Shown here one piece after another: positions 14,805-23,521 of a DNA stretch of 25,863 bases (position 1 is the first letter of the stretch; each line of letters opens with the position of its first letter). Both the position numbers and the translations under genes were made by a program. The stretch is from CAYGJN01 sp964350135 (GTDB taxonomy: Bacteria > Bdellovibrionota > Bacteriovoracia > Bacteriovoracales > Bacteriovoracaceae), in NCBI GenBank assembly GCA_964350135.1, contig CAYGJN010000024.1, forward strand, positions 1 through 25,863, read 5' to 3'. The notes beneath the pieces were generated by a model. That model made no database searches. It was not told the DNA's origin and was given only the letters and a program-made list of their open reading frames with translations.

Positions 14805-16466
14805 ATGAAGGGACTTATTCTGTGTCTTTTCTTTGCCGGACAAGCTTTTGCAAATTCAGTATATGAGTCACAAAGTGATTTTATTATAGCTCTTAGTATT
14901 GAAGGAAAGCTGCGCTCAAAGCATGAGTTTATTGAAAGCTCTAAGAAGACTTTAGAAAACATTTTGGATAGAAATGGAATTTTTCTAGGCAGAGACCAAG
15001 AACAATACCATCCTCTTTCATATAATTATGATCATTATATCGCTGTCTTTAAAGTTTCGCTTCCTTCAATTTTAACTGCTGATATGATTATTACTGAGCT
15101 TGAGCAAGAGTATGAAGTTTATTGGGTTCATGCGAACCTTATTTATGAAGGGGACTTTGCCGATTTCTCTGTTAATGACCCTGCTGTTCATGAGCAGTAT
15201 TTTTTAAGAAAAATTTCTGCCTTTAATGCCTGGGATATTCAAGCAGGAGATAAAGATGTCATTGTTGCAGTAACAGATGATGGATTTGATATTAATCACC
15301 CAGACCTTATTAATAGTTTTCATATAAATGACCAAGAAGTTCCAGGCAATGGAATTGATGATGATAAAAATGGTTATATCGATGATGTTTTAGGTTGGAA
15401 TTTTAATGGCAATAATAATGATATTTCAGATAATGAGTGGTTTGGTGATCACGGTACTCATATAACCGGTATTATAGCTGCTGGTGCTGATAATGGTATT
15501 GGTGGAGCCTCGGTTTCACCTGGTATCTCAGTTATGCCTCTTAAATTTTATGGTCAAAAAAGATGGAGCTCTGCCATGGTCTATGGAGCATTTTCTTATG
15601 CTGTAGAAAATGGTGCTAAGATTATTAATTGCAGTTATAGTGTTGATCTTTTTGTAGAGACAAGAGACCCCGTTTTCTTTAAGGCCATTGACTATGCTTA
15701 TGAAAAAGATGTCCTTATGTTTATGTCTGCAGGTAATAATAATAAAACTGATAACTCTCGAATGGAGTTGGATAAAGTTCTTTTTGTTTCAAACTTAGAT
15801 GAACAAGATCAAAAATATAAATGGTCAAATTATAGTTACCAAGTTGATATCGCAGCTCCAGGAACTAATATCTACTCAACAAGAAAAAATAATCGTTATG
15901 GTTCTAAAACTGGTACATCCATGGCCTCGCCTATTGCAGCAGCTACTGCTGCACTTATAATGTCAGAATTTCCAGGTTTAAGTGCTGAGCAAGTCGTGCA
16001 TAAACTTGTAACTTCAGTTGATAAAATCTCCTCTGGAAATATACTTTATAATCATATGCTTGGTAGTGGGAGAGTGAATGCTTATTCTGCACTTGAAAAC
16101 TCTATCAATCCTTTAAGCATAGAAGTTGCTGAGTTTAAAAATGGTTATAAAATAGATTCGGATAAATTAACTCTTGTGATTAAAGGTGTTGTTGGTGATT
16201 ATAGCCAGCCTATTAGAATTACTTCTTTTGGCAATGATAATATTCTTCAAACATTGGATGATAATGAAATGGATTTTGATATCTATCCTGAAATGCTCAA
16301 TATAGGTTCGAATTTTTTAGAAATTGATATATCACATTTTAGTGCAGGTCTTTATCATTTAAGTATCAACTCAAGAAACTTAGAAGATGTATTTGGATAT
16401 GAACTAGATGGTGATAATGATGGTGTTGCTGGCGGTGATTTAGCTATTTCTTTTGAGAAAATTTAG
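14805..16466 (+). CDS. Secreted subtilisin-like serine protease (family S8), copy 2
   Basis: A 553-residue secreted protease. The signal peptide MKGLILCLFFAGQAFA is followed by a propeptide of about 100 residues and the S8 domain from about 130 to 430. The triad is intact: Asp158 in AVTDDGFD, His216 in DHGTHITG, Ser372 in GTSMASP, with oxyanion Asn311 in SAGNNN. It shares PGNGIDDDKNGYIDDV and GWNF with copy 1. Unlike copy 1 it has a C-terminal domain of about 120 residues, beta-rich, ending in a calcium-loop-like DGDNDGVAGGD (535-545). GAGGAGG precedes the ATG at 14805, and a near-consensus promoter lies just upstream. Its last 4 bp overlap the convergent polyprenyl synthase gene. Confidence 0.95.
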   Translation: MKGLILCLFFAGQAFANSVYESQSDFIIALSIEGKLRSKHEFIESSKKTLENILDRNGIFLGRDQEQYHPLSYNYDHYIAVFKVSLPSILTADMIITELEQEYEVYWVHANLIYEGDFADFSVNDPAVHEQYFLRKISAFNAWDIQAGDKDVIVAVTDDGFDINHPDLINSFHINDQEVPGNGIDDDKNGYIDDVLGWNFNGNNNDISDNEWFGDHGTHITGIIAAGADNGIGGASVSPGISVMPLKFYGQKRWSSAMVYGAFSYAVENGAKIINCSYSVDLFVETRDPVFFKAIDYAYEKDVLMFMSAGNNNKTDNSRMELDKVLFVSNLDEQDQKYKWSNYSYQVDIAAPGTNIYSTRKNNRYGSKTGTSMASPIAAATAALIMSEFPGLSAEQVVHKLVTSVDKISSGNILYNHMLGSGRVNAYSALENSINPLSIEVAEFKNGYKIDSDKLTLVIKGVVGDYSQPIRITSFGNDNILQTLDDNEMDFDIYPEMLNIGSNFLEIDISHFSAGLYHLSINSRNLEDVFGYELDGDNDGVAGGDLAISFEKI

Positions 16467-17416
16467 AGTTTTCTAAAGGCAAGATGCTCTAGGATTTCAT
16501 CAAGAACCTTCATTGCCTTCATCGCTCTTTTACTCTTATCTCGTTGAGAGAGTTGAAGAATTTCTCTTAGATCAACTTTGCAAGATTCAAGTCTTTCATG
16601 AGCTCTTTTTCTGACAATTGCAATAGCTTCTTGCAACTCTTCTTGTTGCCATGGGATCTGAGAAAAAGATTTTAATTTTTCTCTAAGATTAGGGTTTATT
16701 TTAATAAGTTCAAAAAGTACGGAGTTAAGAATGCCGTTGTTAATATCTTGATATTGATCTTTATCAAGCTCTTTTTGAAAATCAATGGCATCGTCAATTT
16801 CTTGAAAAGCTATTCCTAGTTTATGTCCAAAACTGCGAGTTTTTTCAATAATTTCTTCACTAGAGTTAGCGGCAATTGCAGGAGTTACACAACACCAAGA
16901 GATAGCACTTGCTGTTTTTTTAAGGGCAACTTCTTCAATCTCTGCTCTTGTTACATCACGATCTAAATTATTTTTCATCTGTAGCCATTCACCATCAACG
17001 AGTTCTTGAAGAACATTTGAAAGTTCCTGGATATAGCGAATATTTCCAGTTTGGCTAAGCTCGAGCATTGTTTGGGCCAGTAAGTAATCACCAGATAGAA
17101 TGGCCATTTTATTTGATGAGGCTGCATTTATTGAAGGTTTTCCCCTTCTTTGTTCTGCACCATCTATCACATCATCATGGGCAAGTGTTGCTGAGTGGGT
17201 GAGTTCAATGGCCCTAGCAAAAAGACCTACATCTTTAAGCTCTAGCTCAAAAAAATCACTCATGAGGTATGTTAGAAGTGGTCTAAACCTTTTGCCACCT
17301 AGAAGAAGAGTTCTATCTAAAAGCCTTACAATTTCTTGATTGGGAGCATTTTTTCCCAATGAAAGATCAAGGGCCTTTACTTCACGAATAATATTGAGTG
17401 GAATTGTTGCTAGCAC
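16463..17416 (-). CDS. ispB: Polyprenyl diphosphate synthase (IspB/HepT-type)
   Basis: A 317-residue trans-prenyltransferase that elongates FPP or GGPP with IPP, in context most likely making the menaquinone side chain. GGKRFRP binds substrate diphosphate; the first Asp-rich motif is HDDVID (Asp81, Asp82, Asp85) and the second is QEIDDAIDF (Asp208, Asp209, Asp212). The start was set to GTG at 17416 because AAGGG lies 5 bp upstream; a TTG at 17431 would add five residues without a binding site. It overlaps the DAHP synthase gene by 35 bp, so the two are coupled. Chain length cannot be read reliably. The gene name follows the family and the quinone context. Confidence 0.88.
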   Translation of the reverse strand: MLATIPLNIIREVKALDLSLGKNAPNQEIVRLLDRTLLLGGKRFRPLLTYLMSDFFELELKDVGLFARAIELTHSATLAHDDVIDGAEQRRGKPSINAASSNKMAILSGDYLLAQTMLELSQTGNIRYIQELSNVLQELVDGEWLQMKNNLDRDVTRAEIEEVALKKTASAISWCCVTPAIAANSSEEIIEKTRSFGHKLGIAFQEIDDAIDFQKELDKDQYQDINNGILNSVLFELIKINPNLREKLKSFSQIPWQQEELQEAIAIVRKRAHERLESCKVDLREILQLSQRDKSKRAMKAMKVLDEILEHLAFRKL

Positions 17417-18167
17417 TAATACCCTTATCAATTAAAAAACTAAGATTTTCAGTAAAAAAGCTATCGATTGCGTTGGGACGAACAGCTTGTTGAGGGTCAC
17501 TCATAGACTCTAAAGGCTTTGGATGAGTCTCAATCATTAGTCCGTCAAAATCCATGGCCAATGCAGCTTTTGCAAGAGGAAGTACTAAACTAGACTCTCT
17601 AGTGCCATGGCTTGGATCAACGATAACTTTATAATTAGTTTCCATCTTAACTTTGTAGGCTAGGGCCAGATCAAGTGTAACGCCACTTGGTGCTGCATGA
17701 TTTCTGCTTCCTCTTTCACAAAGAATAATCTTATCTCTAGGAACACCTGATTGCTCTAAATACTCTGCACTTGAGAGCCACTCTGCCATATTGTTTGCAA
17801 AGCCTCTTTTGAGCATGACTTGATAACGACCAGATGAAAAATCAACTGTTCTTCCCATGGCCTTAAGTAGTTCAAAGTTTTGCATATTGCGAGTTCCAAT
17901 TTGAATCATAGATGCAAAGTCTTTCACTATATCAAGCTGGCCGAGTGAACATGCTTCAGTAACAAGTTTAAAGCCTTGTTTATGAAGGTATTCTATAACT
18001 GGCAGGCCTTTAAGACCTAGGCCCTGAAATGAATTTGGATTTGTTCTTGGTTTGAAAATATTAGCACGGAAATATTTAATACCTTGTTTATGAGCAACCT
18101 CAGCAATGGGTTTTACTTGCTCAATGCTTTCAAGGGCGCAAGGACCAATAATTATAATCTTTTCCAT
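17382..18167 (-). CDS. aroF: 3-deoxy-7-phosphoheptulonate (DAHP) synthase, type I-beta
   Basis: A 261-residue enzyme condensing PEP and erythrose-4-phosphate, the first step of the shikimate pathway towards chorismate. It shows GPCALES with metal ligand Cys10, FKPRTNPNSFQG (38-49), IGTRNMQNF (90-98), LKRG (119-122), LCERG (149-153), DPSHGT (184-189) and a final IETHPKP. The length equals the bare I-beta barrel: there is no ferredoxin-like or chorismate mutase regulatory domain, so no built-in feedback control is apparent. A strong AAGGAG precedes the ATG at 18167. It leads the leftward operon with the polyprenyl synthase, divergent from the menaquinone genes. KDO8P synthase is related, but the KPRT and GTRN context favours DAHP synthase. 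Confidence 0.88.
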   Translation of the reverse strand: MEKIIIIGPCALESIEQVKPIAEVAHKQGIKYFRANIFKPRTNPNSFQGLGLKGLPVIEYLHKQGFKLVTEACSLGQLDIVKDFASMIQIGTRNMQNFELLKAMGRTVDFSSGRYQVMLKRGFANNMAEWLSSAEYLEQSGVPRDKIILCERGSRNHAAPSGVTLDLALAYKVKMETNYKVIVDPSHGTRESSLVLPLAKAALAMDFDGLMIETHPKPLESMSDPQQAVRPNAIDSFFTENLSFLIDKGISASNNSTQYYS

Positions 18168-18198
18168 GAAACTCCTTAAGGATTAGATACCACTGCGC

Positions 18199-18226
18199 AT
18201 TATTCCTTGTAAAGTTAAAGCGTTAA
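18199..18226 (-). promoter_or_regulatory. Leftward promoter of DAHP synthase-polyprenyl synthase
   Basis: On the minus strand TTAACG (18226-18221) and AATAAT (18204-18199) are separated by 16 bp, placing the start near 18192 and a leader of about 24 nt with AAGGAG. Confidence 0.45.
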
Positions 18227-18272
18227 TCTAGCGGATTTTTTAGTTCTTGTATAACTAAAGTCCCCTCTAACA

Positions 18273-18299
18273 TTGAGAAATAATACAAAATATTATAAT
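18273..18299 (+). promoter_or_regulatory. Rightward promoter of the menaquinone operon
   Basis: TTGAGA (18273-18278) and a perfect TATAAT (18294-18299) are separated by only 15 bp, shorter than ideal. The predicted start near 18306 leaves about 13 nt of leader with AGAGG (18309-18313) before the ubiE ATG. Confidence 0.5.
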
Positions 18300-18318
18300 C
18301 TGGCGTTCAGAGGTCACA

Positions 18319-19032
18319 ATGGAAAAATCGCTCCCTATTCAAAAAAAAGATTCATGGAAACTTTTTGATCAAATTGCTGGTACTTATGACCTGGCCAATA
18401 GAGTTTTGTCTCTAGGTATCGATACCCTGTGGAGAAAAAAACTGATTAAACTCTTACCAAACCGTAATAATTTAAGGGTTTTGGACCTGGCAACAGGCAC
18501 CGCAGATGTGCCCCTTACTCTTATTAAATCCCCAAAAATTGATTTTATTGAAGGGATTGATCTTTCAAAGCAAATGATTGAGGTGGGAAAAGCTAAAATC
18601 TTAAAACAAGGTCTTGAAAACAAAATTTCTTTAAATGTAGATGATGGTGTAGCTATTATAAGACTTGATAAATCAGTAGATGTCATAACATTGAGTTTTG
18701 GAGTAAGAAACTTTTCTGATATTGAACTTTCAATGAGAAATATGGAAAGAGTATTAAAAGATGATGGAAAAGTGATGATCATGGAGTTTGGACTTCCAAA
18801 GATAAAACTCTTAAAATTTCTATATCTTTTTTATTTTAGAAAAGTACTTCCACTTATTGGTAACCTTCTTTCAAACCACCCTTATGCTTATAATTATCTA
18901 AACCAAACTGTTGAAACCTTTCCATACGGAGAGAGCTTTGCTGATCTAATGAGACGAAATGGTTTTAAAAATGTCAAAGTTCATACATTAAGCTTTGGAA
19001 TAGCTTATATTTATGAGGGACAAAAAAGATAA
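18319..19032 (+). CDS. ubiE: Demethylmenaquinone methyltransferase
   Basis: A 237-residue SAM methyltransferase that methylates demethylmenaquinone, the last step of menaquinone synthesis. The family signature FDQIAGTYDLANRVLSLG (16-33) with LWRK is present, motif I is LDLATGTAD (55-63), LSFGVRNFSD matches the UbiE-specific loop, and the C-terminus FGIAYIYEGQK is typical. Length is close to the family norm of about 235-250. It opens the rightward men operon; menF starts on the base after its stop. Since no ubiquinone genes are visible, menG is the functionally apt name. Confidence 0.95.
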   Translation: MEKSLPIQKKDSWKLFDQIAGTYDLANRVLSLGIDTLWRKKLIKLLPNRNNLRVLDLATGTADVPLTLIKSPKIDFIEGIDLSKQMIEVGKAKILKQGLENKISLNVDDGVAIIRLDKSVDVITLSFGVRNFSDIELSMRNMERVLKDDGKVMIMEFGLPKIKLLKFLYLFYFRKVLPLIGNLLSNHPYAYNYLNQTVETFPYGESFADLMRRNGFKNVKVHTLSFGIAYIYEGQKR

Positions 19033-20247
19033 ATGGGCCAACAGAGCTTTCAACTTTTACATGAACAAGCAACAAGCCAGTATCAATTATCTAATGGACT
19101 TTTTTATAGGACTTGGGAGTTAGATCTCAAATTAGATTTTTTTCAGGTTAATTTATTTCCCAAATGGGTTTTTAAGCCAAGAGAGGATACGAGAGCCTCT
19201 TTTTATATTGGAAGTGAGCTCATTAACGATATGATAAAAGATGAGTTGTTAGATTATGATGAAAATTTAAAAGTCTTTTCAACTTGTTTTTTTGAAGGCA
19301 ATTCACAAATCTCGGAGACTCTATGGAGAGACTTTCAAAATAAGGATTTCTTCTTTCCTAAAATTCATGTTTTAGATAATAAAGTATTTGTTAAGCTACT
19401 TTCAAAAACATTAAAAGATGAAAAGATTATTTTTGATATATTAGGTCCTGAGACTGCTAGCTTTAAGTTGATAAATCTCAGTCAAAGTCCGAGTTTTACT
19501 GATTGGGATAAGAAGGTAAATGCCATAAAAAAAACAATCTCAGAAGGAAGTTTAAAGAAATTAGTCCTTTCAAGAAAAACTGTTTTTGAGACAAGTGGCT
19601 TTTTCCCAACAAAGGCTCTTGTTGAAAAATTTTCCCTTCCCACTAATTATCTTTTTGTCTATTACGCAGCAAGAGATAATATCTTTATGAGTTGTACCCC
19701 AGAGCGATTGGTTAAAAAAGAGGGGCATTCTATCTATACTGAAGCACTTGCAGGGACATCTTGTCTTGGCGAAAAATTAGAGGAAAGTAGTAAGGATAAT
19801 TTTGAGCACGATCTAGTAGTTAATCAAATTAAAGAAGACTTAGAATCATTAAAGCTAGTTAATATTAGAGTGAAAGAAAAAGGTATTGAAAAATTATCCC
19901 ATATTCAACATTTGAAAACTCCTATCGAAGCTAATTCTGTTAATAATATTAAAACTCAGCTTATTATTGAAAAACTACATCCAACTCCGGCCCTAGGTGG
20001 TTTTCCCAAAAGTTATTCTTTGCCCATGATTAAAAGTTTGGAAAAAAATCAAAGAGGACTTTTTGGAGGGATTGTTGGTTTTGAGACTAAGGATCATGCA
20101 GATTTTTGTGTTGGAATTCGTTCTGCTTTATTTCAAAAAAATACTCTTCATGTCTTTGCAGGAGCAGGGATTGTTGCTGATTCAGATTCAAAGAGTGAAT
20201 GGCTTGAGACTGAAAACAAAATGAAGAATTTCTATGAACAAACTTAA
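19033..20247 (+). CDS. menF: Isochorismate synthase
   Basis: A 404-residue chorismate-utilising enzyme converting chorismate to isochorismate, which commits it to menaquinone. The C-terminal domain shows LKKLVLSRK (Lys176 as the expected base), CTPERLVK, YTEALAGTS (Glu237), LHPTPALGG (315-323), the RGLFGGIVGF segment and GAGIVADSDSKSEWLETENK with the Mg-binding Glu residues. The N-terminal 150 residues are poorly conserved, as usual. It starts directly after the ubiE stop, with GAGGG about 12 bp upstream, and overlaps menD by 14 bp. Salicylate or anthranilate synthase is unlikely given the neighbours. Confidence 0.94.
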   Translation: MGQQSFQLLHEQATSQYQLSNGLFYRTWELDLKLDFFQVNLFPKWVFKPREDTRASFYIGSELINDMIKDELLDYDENLKVFSTCFFEGNSQISETLWRDFQNKDFFFPKIHVLDNKVFVKLLSKTLKDEKIIFDILGPETASFKLINLSQSPSFTDWDKKVNAIKKTISEGSLKKLVLSRKTVFETSGFFPTKALVEKFSLPTNYLFVYYAARDNIFMSCTPERLVKKEGHSIYTEALAGTSCLGEKLEESSKDNFEHDLVVNQIKEDLESLKLVNIRVKEKGIEKLSHIQHLKTPIEANSVNNIKTQLIIEKLHPTPALGGFPKSYSLPMIKSLEKNQRGLFGGIVGFETKDHADFCVGIRSALFQKNTLHVFAGAGIVADSDSKSEWLETENKMKNFYEQT

Positions 20248-21805
20248 TACTCAAAATATTTATAATTTTTTAGTACAAGTATTAAAGGTTGATCATTTTC
20301 ACTTAAGTCCGGGGCTGCGATGCCTTCCTTTTTATGAAAGAATTCACCATAATCAAGGTAGTTTCTCTATTCATTTAGATGAACGCCAAAATGCTTTTCA
20401 AGCACTTGGGCGACTTAAGGCTGGCTCTGCTCCACAAGTAATTGCCTGTACCTCTGGTACTGCTGGTGCTCATTTCTATCCAGCACTTATTGAAGCATAT
20501 TATAGTAATCTCACACTTATTGCTATTACTTGTGATAGGCCAAAAAGACTTAGAGGTAGTGAAGATAATCAAACAATAAATCAAATTGATCTTTTTTTTC
20601 CTTATGCAAAGACAATTAATATCGAATGCTCTGAGGAGCTTGATTGGCAGTTGATTGAGAATGATCTTCAACAGATTGTAAAAGAATCCAGAGGTCCTAT
20701 ACATATTAATTTAAGTTACGATGAGCCTTTGTATGATGAATCAAAGCTAGGCAAAGAAAAGGACTGGAAAGAAATATCTAAAGAGACTAAAGGTACAACA
20801 ATTGATTTAAGTTCATATGATAATCCTTTTCTTATGATAGGTTCACTTAGTTTTGGTGAACAAAAGGCCATGGCCGAATTTTTAGAGCAATACAAAGGAC
20901 CATTTTATCTAGATATAAGCTCAGGTCTTTATAATAAAGTACAAATTAATCAATGTGCACAGTTGGAAAATAAAGAGCTTCAGTTTATATTTGAAAACTT
21001 TGATCAAATTATACATATCGGTGGCAAAATTCTTTCTCAGAATTATTATAGATTTTTAGATAATCACTCTGAAATGAAAGAAGTATGGTTAAGCAGTCAT
21101 CTGCCTGAGAAGATTATATCAAACAGAGTGATTGCTACTTGTGAGACCAGTTTTGATTCAATTTTAAAAAGCCTAAGTTCTCTACCTAACTTTGAAAAAA
21201 AGAAGTTTAATCAATTCTGTATAGAAAATGCAAAGTGTTACTCAAACTTAGATTACGGACAAAATAGTCATTTTAGTTTTATTCATCATTTCCTTAATCA
21301 TGAAGAGAGAGGCTATTTAGTCTTGGGTAATAGCACGCCCATAAGAGTTTTTAATGAGTATCCTGAACGTCAAAAAGGATTGAAAACGATTACTCAAAGA
21401 GGGGCAAGTGGTATTGATGGGCTGATCTCTCTTTCTAAAGGAGTTGCTAAAGAGCACCCATATCAAAATGTTTTTTTAGTTTTAGGTGACATCTCTGCAT
21501 ATCATGATTTTTCTTCATTGTTTAATGATCAACCAACTAACTTAAAAATTTTCATTTTAAATAATAATAGAGGCGGTATTTTTTCAAGAGTTAATAATTA
21601 TAAGGTTGCACCATTTGATCCATATATAGAAACCCCTCACAAGATGAGCTTTGATCAAATTCTTAAAGGGCAAAGTTTTTATTTTGGTTTAATTGAAGCA
21701 AGAGATAAGTATGGGCTCTCAAGGTTTTTAAGATCGAATTTTTTTGTTGCTGAGGTAATGATTAATCATGAGATTGATCTTAAAGAATTGGACAAACTAA
21801 GATGA
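20234..21805 (+). CDS. menD: SEPHCHC synthase
   Basis: A 523-residue thiamine-diphosphate enzyme that joins 2-oxoglutarate and isochorismate to form SEPHCHC. It has SPGLR (25-29), LDERQNAFQALG with the cofactor-activating Glu50, CTSGTAGAHFYPALIEA, CDRPKRLRGSEDNQTINQ, and in the C-terminal PP domain RGASGIDG (389-396), GDISAYHDF (418-426) and NNNRGGIF (443-450). It is slightly shorter than the usual 550-580. The ATG at 20234 lies inside the end of menF, and its own last bases ATGA start menA. Essential pathway enzyme; assignment is secure. Confidence 0.95.
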   Translation: MNKLNTQNIYNFLVQVLKVDHFHLSPGLRCLPFYERIHHNQGSFSIHLDERQNAFQALGRLKAGSAPQVIACTSGTAGAHFYPALIEAYYSNLTLIAITCDRPKRLRGSEDNQTINQIDLFFPYAKTINIECSEELDWQLIENDLQQIVKESRGPIHINLSYDEPLYDESKLGKEKDWKEISKETKGTTIDLSSYDNPFLMIGSLSFGEQKAMAEFLEQYKGPFYLDISSGLYNKVQINQCAQLENKELQFIFENFDQIIHIGGKILSQNYYRFLDNHSEMKEVWLSSHLPEKIISNRVIATCETSFDSILKSLSSLPNFEKKKFNQFCIENAKCYSNLDYGQNSHFSFIHHFLNHEERGYLVLGNSTPIRVFNEYPERQKGLKTITQRGASGIDGLISLSKGVAKEHPYQNVFLVLGDISAYHDFSSLFNDQPTNLKIFILNNNRGGIFSRVNNYKVAPFDPYIETPHKMSFDQILKGQSFYFGLIEARDKYGLSRFLRSNFFVAEVMINHEIDLKELDKLR

Positions 21806-22674
21806 GGGAATTTCTTTTAAGTATTCGACTAAAAACCCTTCCTGCATCAATTGGCCCGGTCTTAGTAGGAGCTTCGCTGAGCTATCCATCTATTGATTAC
21901 TTGATACTGGCCTTTATTGTTTCATGTGCTCTTTTAATGCAAATTAGTTCAAATTTAATAAATGATTATTATGATTTTAGGGATGGTGTCGATAAAGAGG
22001 GGCGTCTGGGAACTATTCGTTCAATACATAAAGGTGATATTGAGCCTGGGAAATTGAAAACTTGGTTTCAGTTCACTCTTTTTACGGCCTTTTTATTTGG
22101 TCTATATCTTTCATATATTAGTGGATTTGAGATATTTATCCTTGGTGTAATTTCATTGTTTTTCGCCTGGGCCTACACTGGCGGTCCACTTCCTTTATCT
22201 AGATTCTTTTTAGGTGAAGTGCTGGCCTTTATATTCTTTGGCCCAATTGCTGTAGTTGGTACTGTTTATATATTAAAAGGTGAGATTAGTACTTATGATA
22301 TTTATCTATCTTGTCCTCTTGGAATTATCTCAGCTCTTCTAATGGGGATAAACAATTTAAGAGACTATGAAACAGATAGTAAGGTCGGTAAAAAAACTCT
22401 TGCTTCATTTTTTGGAGAACGGGTTGGTAAAGGGCTAAACTTGTTTCTTGTCATTCTTTCTTTAATCTGGTGCTCACTTGGTATTTTGTTTTTTGATTTA
22501 TCCTTGTGGTTTTTACTGACTTTGTTGCCAGGGCTTTTCTTTATTAAAAGCTGGAAGAAGATGTTTATGGGGAAAGTTGATAGCTCTTTAAATTTTATTC
22601 TTGCAAATACAGGAAAGTATTTATTTTTAATGGCGATCACAATGAGTGGGGTAATCGTTTTATATGGAAGCTAG
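21802..22674 (+). CDS. menA: 1,4-dihydroxy-2-naphthoate polyprenyltransferase
   Basis: A 290-residue inner-membrane UbiA-family prenyltransferase attaching the polyprenyl tail to DHNA. It begins FLLSIRLKTLPASIGPVLVG, typical of MenA, and carries the two Asp-rich Mg-diphosphate motifs NDYYDFRDGVD (54-64) and NNLRDYETDSKVGKKT (184-199). Several hydrophobic segments span the membrane. The start codon overlaps the menD stop (ATGA). Its prenyl donor is probably made by the polyprenyl synthase at 16463-17416. Confidence 0.96.
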   Translation: MREFLLSIRLKTLPASIGPVLVGASLSYPSIDYLILAFIVSCALLMQISSNLINDYYDFRDGVDKEGRLGTIRSIHKGDIEPGKLKTWFQFTLFTAFLFGLYLSYISGFEIFILGVISLFFAWAYTGGPLPLSRFFLGEVLAFIFFGPIAVVGTVYILKGEISTYDIYLSCPLGIISALLMGINNLRDYETDSKVGKKTLASFFGERVGKGLNLFLVILSLIWCSLGILFFDLSLWFLLTLLPGLFFIKSWKKMFMGKVDSSLNFILANTGKYLFLMAITMSGVIVLYGS

Positions 22675-23521
22675 ATCGTTTGATCTTATCTTTTACAAAC
22701 CTCAATCTCTTTTAGGAAGAACTTTCACTAAACGCCAGGTGACTATAAGTACTCGCAACCAATTAATCGAATTCTCTCCTTTTCCAGGGCTTCATGAAAA
22801 GCCAATTGAGATGTACTTAGAAGATGGTAGCTTCTCTAATATTATTAATTCTAAATCTCAAAGATTATCTGATAAGTATTATGATATAAAGATACAAGGT
22901 TTATGGGTTGTAGGGGCTGAGTACGAATCAAGACTTAATGATTTTAATATCATTAAGATCAAATGTGGTAGAGGACCTATAAAGCAAGAGACTGTACTTA
23001 TTCAAAATTTCTTAGATCATTTTCCCGATAAGTTAATACGTGTTGATAGTAATAGAGCATGGAATAAGGATGAGTTTAATTATCTTTGTAGTAAAATTGA
23101 TTTGCAAAGAGTTCAATATTTTGAAGAGCCATTTTTTAATATCGATGACTATAGAAACTGCTCTATGCCACTAGCAATAGATGATTTATATTTTAATTAC
23201 AAAGATGATGAAATTTTTTTAAAGAATTTCAAATTTATTGTAATAAAACCTGATCTTTTTGCTGATTTTAATGATCTAGACTTATTAATTAACTGGAGCA
23301 AACTTAATAATAAAGAAGTAAGTTTTAGCTCCTTATTTAATTCTAGTGTTGGGATCCAAAATCTTGGTCGAATGATCTGTTTTTATAAATTAAATGGAGT
23401 TCATGGACTTGATACATTGAAATATTTCTCTAACGATATTGTAACTAAACCATTGTTTTTTTCTGAGGGTGTACTAAAAAAAGAAGACCTTGAAAGGGAG
23501 CTTTTTTTAAATGAGCTTTAA
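22664..23521 (+). CDS. menC: o-Succinylbenzoate synthase
   Basis: A 285-residue enolase-superfamily enzyme that dehydrates SHCHC to o-succinylbenzoate. Overall divergent, but the key residues are visible: KIKCG with Lys98 and Lys100, metal ligands in RVDSNRAW (Asp128), YFEEPF (EEP at 154-156) and AIDDLYF (Asp173), and the second active-site Lys195 in VIKPDL. It is somewhat shorter than typical OSBS (about 320-375). It overlaps menA by 11 bp and menE by 11 bp. Position in the operon supports the assignment. Confidence 0.9.
   Translation: MEARSFDLIFYKPQSLLGRTFTKRQVTISTRNQLIEFSPFPGLHEKPIEMYLEDGSFSNIINSKSQRLSDKYYDIKIQGLWVVGAEYESRLNDFNIIKIKCGRGPIKQETVLIQNFLDHFPDKLIRVDSNRAWNKDEFNYLCSKIDLQRVQYFEEPFFNIDDYRNCSMPLAIDDLYFNYKDDEIFLKNFKFIVIKPDLFADFNDLDLLINWSKLNNKEVSFSSLFNSSVGIQNLGRMICFYKLNGVHGLDTLKYFSNDIVTKPLFFSEGVLKKEDLERELFLNEL

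Noticed and set aside
17417..17431. TTG start for the polyprenyl synthase
   Set aside because: No binding site upstream; GTG at 17416 has AAGGG at proper spacing. N-terminal sequencing or mapping would settle it.
20375..20704. 109-codon minus-strand open frame
   Set aside because: Antisense to the conserved N-terminal domain of menD; no binding site or motif.
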